Source of the DNA: Marinobacterium stanieri
GTDB taxonomy: Bacteria > Pseudomonadota > Gammaproteobacteria > Pseudomonadales > Balneatricaceae
DNA: 64,000 nucleotides
Direction: 5' to 3'
Assembly: GCF_900155945.1 (NCBI RefSeq)
Contig: NZ_FTMN01000013.1
Span: 1-64,000 of the forward strand
This document shows positions 17,623 to 25,114 of the stretch, one piece after another; position 1 is the first letter of the stretch; the number at the start of each line of letters is the position of its first letter. A program made the translations under genes and the position numbers. The notes below the pieces were generated by a model, which ran no database searches, was not told the origin of the DNA, and saw only the letters and a list, made by a program, of their open reading frames with translations.

Positions 17623-19899
17623 TTAGAAATCATTGTTGTTCTTGTCTTTTTTCTGTAGTGAATCAGTACCACCAAGCTTAGATGCACCTGTTAAATGCTG
17701 TTGTGTCTGATGGGACCAGCCTGCTACTACACCTTGTCCACGATTCTCACCGATTGACTCATTTGCCATTGTTTGTTGAGCACCATAATACAAAGGGATT
17801 TGATCTGGGATTTCATAAACCAATGAAATACATCTATTGCAAATAACCCACTGAATAACAATAAATATTATGAAGGTAACGAAAGTGCCCCAAATTGCGA
17901 CAAACGACTCCGCTTGCATCATTGGAACGTAGTACAGGTATCCAGATGCAAAATTCCCCATTTCACGCATAAGAAGTAAAGAGAGGTGCCAAGTCATGAC
18001 CATAATAGAAGGGCGTGCAAGGATCGTGAGTAACGTTATCCAGCCTTGTCGTGCATGATCGTTGGAGAAACCATCGCCACCTGGCAAAGAGTTGGCAGCC
18101 CAGTGCATAGGAGCTGCTAGGAATGCAATCATGACAAGAACAAAATTGCCCATTACTGCCAGTGTCCACATGAAAAACGGCAAAGAAGGCAACCAATACC
18201 CAAGAACAGAGCCTACAGCTACAAGCACCCCTCCCATTGTCATCAAGTGCCCTAGAACAGATGAAATAATTGAATGACCAAATGCCTTAGCTCCCGAAAT
18301 AGTTCCCATGGAGATCCAATCGGCGACTTTTGCCACAATGTTTGCATCGGTTCCTTCTTTAAATCCATCCACAGTGGCTTGCATGAATGTTGATGAAAAT
18401 ATCATTAACCAACCGGTATTCACCATTCTTAAGCCAAGGTGCTGTAGGTTGGTAATAGGATCATAATCTTCAAAATTGAACTGCGATGATACTAAAACGT
18501 CCTTTAGTAGAAATCCTGAAAAATTGGCCAGTGCCTGTTCTACAGAATCATTGGCAGTTAAATCATTAGTTAACTGCTCAAGTGATATATTTACATCTCC
18601 TGGATCTTTCTTAAAATTCTTTTGTAGTCCAGTTGTACTATTTGCAATTGTGAAAGAATCCTTTATAAGAGTTTGCGATTTGTTCCATTGATCTTCAACA
18701 AAACCGCCTTCCATAAGTTTGTAATCTGGTGCGCTAGCACGGGGAATGCTTCTGGAAAGTTTAGCCATAAAGCTTTCTATTCTGGATTTATCCATCCATG
18801 TAAGCCCTGTATAAACCCAGCCATGCTGTGCAGAAAGCGAAAGAGAGTTATTGGTTTCTTCATTGTTTTGCAGTTGATCCCACGCATCAGCAAGCTTTTG
18901 AGAACCAGACTCAAAACCAGCATACAGCTTCGACCTGTAATACTTTTTGATCAAGTCTAGTGAGTGAGAAATTCCATAAGAGTCAATTTCAGCACCAGTA
19001 ATGAAATGACCAGGACTAAAAATTGAGGTCATTTTGTTATAGGTCTCAACAACCGCATAGCGATGAGCATCAAATATTAACTGTCTAACCTCCAGTTGAT
19101 ATGAAGTCATTTCAGAGAATGTTCCAGTGGGATCACCGAGATCTCCAAAATACTTATTACTTCCGATCTCCATTGAAACGCTGCCACAAACAGGTAAACC
19201 TTTGGCGTTTTGGAAGTTGTATTGAAAAGCAACAGCATCATCTTCGGCAGTTATATTTTTATCTACCATGCTGATTTTATAGTAGGAATCAAACTTTGGA
19301 TGTTCAGAATAGTAGTAGTTTGATGCTATAGAGCACGCAACGGGTGCAACCATACTTTCCACAAGCGTATTAATAGCGATCGCATCAGGGCGGAAAGTGC
19401 TTACTGAGCCTGTTGAGTAAATGTGCTTGTTGCCTGCCTCGTTGACCTGATCAGCAAGGAAGGAGGCATTTATAGCGAAGAACATGACCATTACCTGAGC
19501 GAGGCTAAAGCCATTCGCGACAGGTGTTAGGCCAACAAAGGACATAGATCCTCGTGTTACAGCCATAGTGTCGTTGTAGCGCTTGGACATGATCTCGCCG
19601 TCATTACCGCTTGAGATCAACTTTCCCACGATCATAATCAGCAGCAAGTTGCTGAGTACCACCAGTACTCCCAGGTTGAAGACTAAAGACATTGCAGCCA
19701 GTGCACTGTCCATGCCTTCTGGAGGCGCTTCTAGGACGCTGTAATACGTCACCCCGCCAAAGATCGCACGGTAGATTTGTACCGCATAACTCGAATCCAG
19801 TTTGTCTTGTCCTGAATCAGCTGCAAATGATGGCTCAATTGAGCATATCAGCAGGGTCAAGATCAGAAGACATGGCCCTTTGAGTGGCTGCCTAAGCAT
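17623..19899 (-). CDS. dotA: DotA/TraY-like polytopic membrane protein
   Basis: 758 residues. Signal peptide (LLILTLLICSIEPSFAADS), a first membrane pair (LVFNLGVLVVLSNLLLIMIV and MSFVGLTPVANGFSLAQVMV), a large periplasmic domain of ~350 residues, then a cluster of helices near the C-terminus (LGHLMTMGGVLVAVGSVLGY, FFMWTLAVMGNFVLVMIAFL, TFVTFIIFIVIQWVICN) and a polar tail. This layout and the PLGYW/PMHWAA-type turns match DotA/TraY, a large component that Legionella also releases to the medium. The gene is divergent from the secreted-protein cluster at 19.97 kb. Confidence 0.88.
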   Translation of the reverse strand: MLRQPLKGPCLLILTLLICSIEPSFAADSGQDKLDSSYAVQIYRAIFGGVTYYSVLEAPPEGMDSALAAMSLVFNLGVLVVLSNLLLIMIVGKLISSGNDGEIMSKRYNDTMAVTRGSMSFVGLTPVANGFSLAQVMVMFFAINASFLADQVNEAGNKHIYSTGSVSTFRPDAIAINTLVESMVAPVACSIASNYYYSEHPKFDSYYKISMVDKNITAEDDAVAFQYNFQNAKGLPVCGSVSMEIGSNKYFGDLGDPTGTFSEMTSYQLEVRQLIFDAHRYAVVETYNKMTSIFSPGHFITGAEIDSYGISHSLDLIKKYYRSKLYAGFESGSQKLADAWDQLQNNEETNNSLSLSAQHGWVYTGLTWMDKSRIESFMAKLSRSIPRASAPDYKLMEGGFVEDQWNKSQTLIKDSFTIANSTTGLQKNFKKDPGDVNISLEQLTNDLTANDSVEQALANFSGFLLKDVLVSSQFNFEDYDPITNLQHLGLRMVNTGWLMIFSSTFMQATVDGFKEGTDANIVAKVADWISMGTISGAKAFGHSIISSVLGHLMTMGGVLVAVGSVLGYWLPSLPFFMWTLAVMGNFVLVMIAFLAAPMHWAANSLPGGDGFSNDHARQGWITLLTILARPSIMVMTWHLSLLLMREMGNFASGYLYYVPMMQAESFVAIWGTFVTFIIFIVIQWVICNRCISLVYEIPDQIPLYYGAQQTMANESIGENRGQGVVAGWSHQTQQHLTGASKLGGTDSLQKKDKNNNDF

Positions 19900-19933
19900 T
19901 GTCTAACCTTTGATCATTATCTATATATTGTAT

Positions 19934-19945
19934 TAGTATACTATC
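19934..19945. promoter_or_regulatory. palindrome TAGTATACTA in the dotA / 19.97-kb divergent promoter region
   Basis: A perfect 10-bp palindrome in the 71-bp gap between dotA and the divergent gene. The overlapping octamer atactatc (19938-19945) recurs at 60191 upstream of the nuclease operon, and related TAGTAT half-sites occur near 38261 and 61307. Possible common operator or promoter element. Confidence 0.4.
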
Positions 19946-19970
19946 TGATAATTTTGGAGAATACCGAGGC

Positions 19971-20432
19971 ATGCGCGAAATAGAGCAAAACTTCTCCGGC
20001 GATCCGGGCCTGCAGGCAGTCTTTGCCTCTATCAGGGGCTATGAGTCCTGGGTGGAGTCGGACCCCAGCAAGTTGGAGTCTATGGACGACAGTATTCGTG
20101 CAGTGCTGAGGTTCCTTGATAGCCACGGCGCCGGTCTGCCAGAAAGAAGTTCAGATCAAATGAATGACCTTGTTGAGGCACTTTTGGTGGTAATTGCAGC
20201 AACACCCGTGGACCAGGCATTTTCCTATTTGAATGACTTTCAAAAGTACGAACCGTTCTTTCAATGGCTGATCGAGACACTTCATCAGAACCCGCCTTTG
20301 AAGGGGTTTGCAAAGACGCTGCTCGGCCGGGCCTATGTCATCCAGCAACGAGAACTGCAATTGGCATTTCACAGCGATGAGAACTTTCAATCACTGTCTT
20401 TGATTCTGGAGTCGATCATCCATGACGGTTAA
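19971..20432 (+). CDS. small cytoplasmic protein, unknown
   Basis: 153 residues, mainly helical and acidic, without signal peptide or membrane segment; not recognised. A gagg site precedes the ATG. It is first in a plus-strand run of five or six genes and overlaps the next by 11 bases, so it is translated together with a secreted protein. It may be a chaperone for the secreted proteins that follow, by analogy with the small acidic partners of secreted substrates, but this is only inference. Confidence 0.7.
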   Translation: MREIEQNFSGDPGLQAVFASIRGYESWVESDPSKLESMDDSIRAVLRFLDSHGAGLPERSSDQMNDLVEALLVVIAATPVDQAFSYLNDFQKYEPFFQWLIETLHQNPPLKGFAKTLLGRAYVIQQRELQLAFHSDENFQSLSLILESIIHDG

Positions 20433-21102
20433 ACGTTCTGCTAAAGCCGTGGCTGTGGCCATGACTCTTTCGTTAGTCATATCCGGTACCAGTTTCGTAG
20501 CACCTCAACCAGCACGGGCTGAATTACCTGCAGATGTTATGGCGCGGTGCCAGCCGCTCATTTCAGCTGCTAAAGGTGCCTTGAGCAATCGGAAGGCTAA
20601 ATCAGCAGCTGAGGCTACGGGTATTACAGCTGGTAGCTCGCTGTCTGAGGCTGCGTGCGTGGATAGCTTGTTTGACATCAGTTTTGACAGCTTCATGTTG
20701 GTTCCATCCATTTCCTCAATAATTGGTGGAGCCTTTGAGCAGCTTAAGAAGCAGTTCATCAATGCCATCAGGAATGCAGTATGTGACTTTGGAAACAATC
20801 TCAAGGAAGAAACCGATAAATTTCTGACCTGTACTGCAAACGTCTCTGTCAGTCTTTCAGGTGGAGGTGGTTTAGGTAGCTTTGATGCTGAAAGCTGTCT
20901 TGGTACTGGCATAGATGGTTTTGAATACAACATGGATAAAGTCATTGGTAATAGTTCCGGGGGCGGTATCACTTGGGACCAGTCTGTAGATTTTGGAACC
21001 ATGGGTGAAGATGGGGAGTTCAGCGCGGGAAGTGTACTGGAGAACATCCAATCGGAACTTGAAGCTATGAGAAATCCTGAGTCGGGAGGGCCTGGCACAT
21101 GA
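20422..21102 (+). CDS. secreted protein, unknown
   Basis: 226 residues with signal peptide (VAVAMTLSLVISGTSFVAPQPARA). The mature part has five Cys (in RCQPL, EAACVDS, NAVCDFG, FLTCTAN, AESCLG), a hydrophobic helix (FMLVPSISSIIGGAFEQLKK) and a Gly/Ser-rich segment SLSGGGGLGSF. No family recognised. The Cys content fits the DsbC-like isomerase encoded at 60.2 kb. Its place between dotA and the two paralogues suggests a surface or periplasmic component of the transfer system. It overlaps the next gene by 4 bases. Confidence 0.7.
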   Translation: MTVKRSAKAVAVAMTLSLVISGTSFVAPQPARAELPADVMARCQPLISAAKGALSNRKAKSAAEATGITAGSSLSEAACVDSLFDISFDSFMLVPSISSIIGGAFEQLKKQFINAIRNAVCDFGNNLKEETDKFLTCTANVSVSLSGGGGLGSFDAESCLGTGIDGFEYNMDKVIGNSSGGGITWDQSVDFGTMGEDGEFSAGSVLENIQSELEAMRNPESGGPGT

Positions 21103-22214
21103 AACTTGGTCTTCAATCAAGGGCACCAGCAATAGCTGGGTTAGCTTTTATATGCAGTATATCAGGTTATTTTCCGAATAAAGCATATGCGTGTCCAACC
21201 TGTGTTCAAGCTAACTCGTTTGGTGCTGAAGTAGTCAGTAATGCAGCTGAAGGGACAGCTAATTCATTATCTCAAGCTGCAGCAATTGAGGCAGGGTTTG
21301 CGAGCTTGCTTTTGATGATGGAAGAGGTTTTTGGCACTATCCAGGCTTCGCTTAAAGCCATGTCTGCAAATATTACAGGAGAAATAGAGCGTAGCTCTGT
21401 TTTACAAAAAAGGATGTTGGATGAATATAACCGCCAGCATGAAACTCGTGCGCAGGCACAGTATATTACTGAATCAAAACAGTATTATGATGAAACCTAC
21501 GGCGAAGCCACCTTGCCGGTTGATTCATGCCAGAACTACTTCGATGCTTATGAGCTTCAGACAATGCGTGAAATGTCTGAACCAGAGCTTCGAGTATTTT
21601 TGGAAACGTATTACGATGAATTTCGAAATGACCACCCTCTGCCGGAAGAAACTTGGAAATATCATGCAAGAAGCCTTGAGTTTGCTTCTAGCTCGACTAA
21701 GTTCATTAACCAGGATCAGTATAGTGATGGAGAAGTAGAAAATGCAATAGAGTGGGTTAACCAAGTTGTCGAACCTGTTCCAGTGACTATTATTAATGAA
21801 GTGGATGACTATTCCGGGATTAACTCCGATCAGCGAAAGCATTATGCTGAAATTCAATCACTTCATTTAAGACTTGATGCAAGTAAACACGCACTTGTTG
21901 ATCAAATAGTGATGAAATCACCCTTAATGGAAGGGGAGCAATCATTGCAGAGTTTTTTCGCTAAAGAGGTATATTCTTCATTAAATCCCAATTCTTTAGA
22001 AGATATTGCTGGTGCACCGCCGATTAAGGTTATGAAAACTTATTTGAGAGATCTACAAATAGGTAATGCAATTGCATTTTCCAACCTCAAAGAAAACATA
22101 AACCAGGGTCGTATTGAAGCAGTTAGTCTGGCAACTATCAGTGATGAAAAGCGTGAATCTTTGAGATTAAGACTACCTATCATTGAGGCAGGAGCAGGAA
22201 TTAATGATAATTAA
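21099..22214 (+). CDS. secreted coiled-coil protein, paralogue of the next gene
   Basis: 371 residues with signal peptide (IAGLAFICSISGYFPNKAYA) and a mature N-terminus beginning CPTC. A long helical stretch (residues ~45-140) has MLDEYNRQHETRAQAQ and aligns with LLDELNYQEETRTQL of the following protein; a second helical stretch is at ~255-365. No known domain. A gggagg site is upstream. The CxxC at the mature N-terminus may be redox-active or lipid-anchoring. Unknown; likely an exported part of the mating apparatus. Confidence 0.72.
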   Translation: MKLGLQSRAPAIAGLAFICSISGYFPNKAYACPTCVQANSFGAEVVSNAAEGTANSLSQAAAIEAGFASLLLMMEEVFGTIQASLKAMSANITGEIERSSVLQKRMLDEYNRQHETRAQAQYITESKQYYDETYGEATLPVDSCQNYFDAYELQTMREMSEPELRVFLETYYDEFRNDHPLPEETWKYHARSLEFASSSTKFINQDQYSDGEVENAIEWVNQVVEPVPVTIINEVDDYSGINSDQRKHYAEIQSLHLRLDASKHALVDQIVMKSPLMEGEQSLQSFFAKEVYSSLNPNSLEDIAGAPPIKVMKTYLRDLQIGNAIAFSNLKENINQGRIEAVSLATISDEKRESLRLRLPIIEAGAGINDN

Positions 22215-23322
22215 AAGGAGTCTCCCTGTTTCATTGTTTATTACATTTGCATTATTAACTCCGTCAAAGCCCACTTATGCGGGTTGTGCAAGTGCTTACG
22301 CCTGTATTGCATGTACTGCTGCGGCATTGGCTGCTGCTCAAGCTTCTGCTTCAGCTGCTTTCAGTAAAATGCACGCAGCTATTGATTACATGGGCGAGGT
22401 AACGGTCTCTGGTCTCTTTACTACTGAAACGCAGTTGTATTATTACGGTAATGTCACGGCAGCGTCTATTCGTGCAGCTTCATCCAATATAGAGGCTGAG
22501 ATTGCGAATAGCGCTGAGATTGAAAAGCGGTTGCTGGATGAACTTAATTATCAGGAAGAAACTCGAACACAGCTATCCAATGTGATGGAGCAGAAGCGGT
22601 ATCTTGAAAACACATATTCAGGAACCCTTCCAACTACCGTACTTGATACATATGGAACTCAGGTGGAGTTCACGACTGATGATTACATGAAATTCTTGGG
22701 CACCTACGAGAATGAGGTTTTTGGACTATATGAGTTTCCAAGGCAGGGCTTGTTCGATCGGTATGTTAACGAGGATGAGCTTTATGCTGCAGAAGACAAA
22801 TTGTGGTCTGGAGAGATCGAAACAGCTGAAGAAGCCGCACAACTGGTGTATTTGACCCAGCAGATGCTGTTTTCTGGCCATGACAGCCCTTACTACCATG
22901 TGACTGAGTTCGCTTCTTCGGAACGTTTGGCAGAAGGCTTGACCCGTGACCAGCTAAAAAGCGGTGAGAGTGTTGTTTGGGCAAGCCGCATTAAGCCGGC
23001 GCTTGAGCTGTTTGCGATAGACCAAGCTATGCGTATGAAGCCAACGGAAGACCAGGAAAGTGTTATGACCTGGCTTGAAAACCGTGTTGAGCACCCGATC
23101 TACGATCCAGATCAGTTAGTGTCTTCTATTGCTAATGCTGGCCCGAGGGATGTTCAGCTTGCGATAGCAACAGAACAAAAAAAGCGGAATTTGATTTATT
23201 TCCTTGAGTTACGTGTAAACCAGGCGAGTACTCGAATGAAATCCGCTCGCTATGGATTCGAAACAGATAATAATCAGAAATCCTTACGTGCTAAAACAAA
23301 TTTCATTCAAAGTGGTGAATAA
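22204..23322 (+). CDS. secreted coiled-coil protein, paralogue of the previous gene
   Basis: 372 residues from the ATG at 22204, which overlaps the upstream stop by 11 bases and keeps the signal peptide (LPVSLFITFALLTPSKPTYA) short; a start at 22183 would add seven residues. The mature end has CASAYACIACTAAALAAAQA with three Cys, then a helical region and the shared LLDELNYQEETR block. The overall layout is that of the previous protein: Cys-containing N-terminus, helical middle, helical end, so the pair arose by duplication and diverged. Function unknown. Confidence 0.72.
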   Translation: MIIKRSLPVSLFITFALLTPSKPTYAGCASAYACIACTAAALAAAQASASAAFSKMHAAIDYMGEVTVSGLFTTETQLYYYGNVTAASIRAASSNIEAEIANSAEIEKRLLDELNYQEETRTQLSNVMEQKRYLENTYSGTLPTTVLDTYGTQVEFTTDDYMKFLGTYENEVFGLYEFPRQGLFDRYVNEDELYAAEDKLWSGEIETAEEAAQLVYLTQQMLFSGHDSPYYHVTEFASSERLAEGLTRDQLKSGESVVWASRIKPALELFAIDQAMRMKPTEDQESVMTWLENRVEHPIYDPDQLVSSIANAGPRDVQLAIATEQKKRNLIYFLELRVNQASTRMKSARYGFETDNNQKSLRAKTNFIQSGE

Positions 23323-23325
23323 ATA

Positions 23326-23499
23326 ATGAGTACGGTATCGGTTGTAATTAAATCACCATCTCTAATTGACCAATTTGAAGAAATGGTGAAGCAAGTTAAA
23401 AGGGACTTTCCAGATTTAGCGTTTGACGATGAGCCTCGATTATTTTCTGAGGACATGAATGGTATACTGGGGGCAGATACCTCCAAGGGGGGGGGTTGA
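23326..23499 (+). CDS. 57-residue small protein ending at a G9 run
   Basis: ATG four bases after the previous stop. The product starts MSTVSVVIKSPSLIDQFEEM and has a compact alpha/beta-like pattern, ending in SKGGG. The end codons are read through nine consecutive G (23487-23495), and the TGA overlaps the start region of the next gene. A -1 slip on the G-run would fuse it in frame to the 511-residue protein downstream. Unknown function. Confidence 0.5.
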   Translation: MSTVSVVIKSPSLIDQFEEMVKQVKRDFPDLAFDDEPRLFSEDMNGILGADTSKGGG

Positions 23500-23501
23500 A
23501 A

Positions 23502-25037
23502 ATGACTGATAACAATTTGGAACAGCAGGATTCTATGAATTCAGATACCAGTGAACTGGATTTTGAAAACAATTTGGAATTGGATGCCGATAATACAAGC
23601 ACTTCCGAAGACCCGCACTGGAATGCGTTTCTAAAATTAGTCAATGAAGATGAGTTGAGTGATAGCCATACCTACAGTATGGAGCCAGAGGTACGTGACC
23701 AATTACAGGCTCGCATTGATCAAGGTACTAATGATCAGCTGGTTGCACATCACTATGCAGCATTTGTTGAGACCCTAAATCAGTCTGCTTCCTTTGAGAA
23801 TGAATCCTCGGAGGAAGTTGACCTATTAGCTGAACTCGATGACTTCAGCTTCGAGCTTGCAATGGATGAGCCTGAAATGGCTCATCCTGATCTGGCTGAG
23901 CCCGACGATATTTTCGCAGAATCCCCTGTCGCGGACTCAATTCACCAGGATGATGTGTTCTCACTTGATGATTTGGCTACTGACGCCGATTTTGAAAATG
24001 GCCAGAACTCGCCTGACGCCAACAAAGCATCGACCATTAAATCGGATGTTGAAGCTGACGAGCTGTTAGATGATGACCAGGAAGAGAGGCTTGATAACGG
24101 GCTCGATCGGAAGCCGACTCAGCAGCCAGGTAGCCATGATTATCAGCCGACGGTTAATGTAGGTTCATCTCATAATCCCGGCACGGCGTATGTACCGGCA
24201 CGTCAGGAAGGTGCTCGTTTGATGTCGGCAATGCTGGGAACAGCGGCCAACGTTGCAAATGTTGCAACTGCGATTGCTGGGGCGGGGCATAGCGCAGCTT
24301 CTCGTTCAATTAATGCAGGTCGATCCGCTTTTAATGGTTGGCTTGATAAACGTGCCCAGGCACGTCAGGAATCGGTTAATCAGCTAGGTGAAAGTGTTGA
24401 TGACAACATCGCCTCAGCTGAACAAATGTCACCTGAAGAAGGACTTAGTAAACGCGAGTCATTCAGGGAGTCAGTGTTTGGGTCGGCTACTCGCAATATC
24501 AGTAGCATCATTCGTCAAGGTCGTGAAGAAATGAGCTTCATGACTGAGCGTGTTCAGCCCGAGCTTGATATGACCTTTTCGGAGATCGCTCGCGAGGTAC
24601 AGAAAGGACAGGATGCGATCGAAGCAGGTAAAGAGCCTTCTCAGGGCGCCAGCCTGGCTAAACATGTCCTTAATTCCTATTTGATGGCTCAAGGCGATGA
24701 CTACCTATCTTCAAAGTTGGAAGTCATGGAGTACAGCAACCGTCTGCTCGCTGGTCACTTGGATAGCGTTGCCAAAATGGGCAAGAAGCTTGGAATGTCT
24801 CAGGATGAGATCTTTGATTTGGTGGGGGCTGATGTTCAGCAATACAGTGACGAAATGGCGTCTTCCATGGAAACCATTGAATCTGTAATGAAGAACAATA
24901 AGCAGATGTCTCCGGAAGAGCAGGCAGCACTGTCTGAGCAAATGGATAAGATTCGACAAGCTGTCGAGCAGCTTCTCGAAAAGATGCGATCTGTGTTTGG
25001 TGGGCCTTCCCAAAACGCAGGCCCAGCCCCGGCTTAA
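23502..25037 (+). CDS. large acidic helical protein, unknown
   Basis: 511 residues from the ATG at 23502 (a TTG at 23496 is in frame). Residues 1-220 are highly acidic and probably disordered (runs of D/E with N and S). A hydrophobic Ala/Gly segment around residues 245-275 (MLGTAANVANVATAIAGAGH) could insert in a membrane. The rest is helical, ending in a coiled coil and a Pro/Gln tail. No signal peptide. It is last before a strong terminator. Such a layout resembles secreted or membrane-active substrates of conjugation and type IV secretion systems, but no family was recognised. Confidence 0.7.
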   Translation: MTDNNLEQQDSMNSDTSELDFENNLELDADNTSTSEDPHWNAFLKLVNEDELSDSHTYSMEPEVRDQLQARIDQGTNDQLVAHHYAAFVETLNQSASFENESSEEVDLLAELDDFSFELAMDEPEMAHPDLAEPDDIFAESPVADSIHQDDVFSLDDLATDADFENGQNSPDANKASTIKSDVEADELLDDDQEERLDNGLDRKPTQQPGSHDYQPTVNVGSSHNPGTAYVPARQEGARLMSAMLGTAANVANVATAIAGAGHSAASRSINAGRSAFNGWLDKRAQARQESVNQLGESVDDNIASAEQMSPEEGLSKRESFRESVFGSATRNISSIIRQGREEMSFMTERVQPELDMTFSEIAREVQKGQDAIEAGKEPSQGASLAKHVLNSYLMAQGDDYLSSKLEVMEYSNRLLAGHLDSVAKMGKKLGMSQDEIFDLVGADVQQYSDEMASSMETIESVMKNNKQMSPEEQAALSEQMDKIRQAVEQLLEKMRSVFGGPSQNAGPAPA

Positions 25038-25059
25038 GTTCTTGATTTGACCGTTCTAA

Positions 25060-25087
25060 AAGCCCAATCCTTGATTGGGTTTTTTTT
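25060..25087 (+). terminator. rho-independent terminator
   Basis: Stem cccaatc / gattggg with a three-base loop and an eight-T tail, closing the 19.97-25.04 kb gene run. Confidence 0.9.
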
Positions 25088-25114
25088 GCGCTTAGCTGCC
25101 CGTAGGTACCTGTC

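Noticed and set aside
20505-21116. 203-residue open frame antisense to the secreted protein at 20.4 kb
   Set aside because: The sense gene has signal peptide, coupling overlap and continuing operon; the antisense frame has none.
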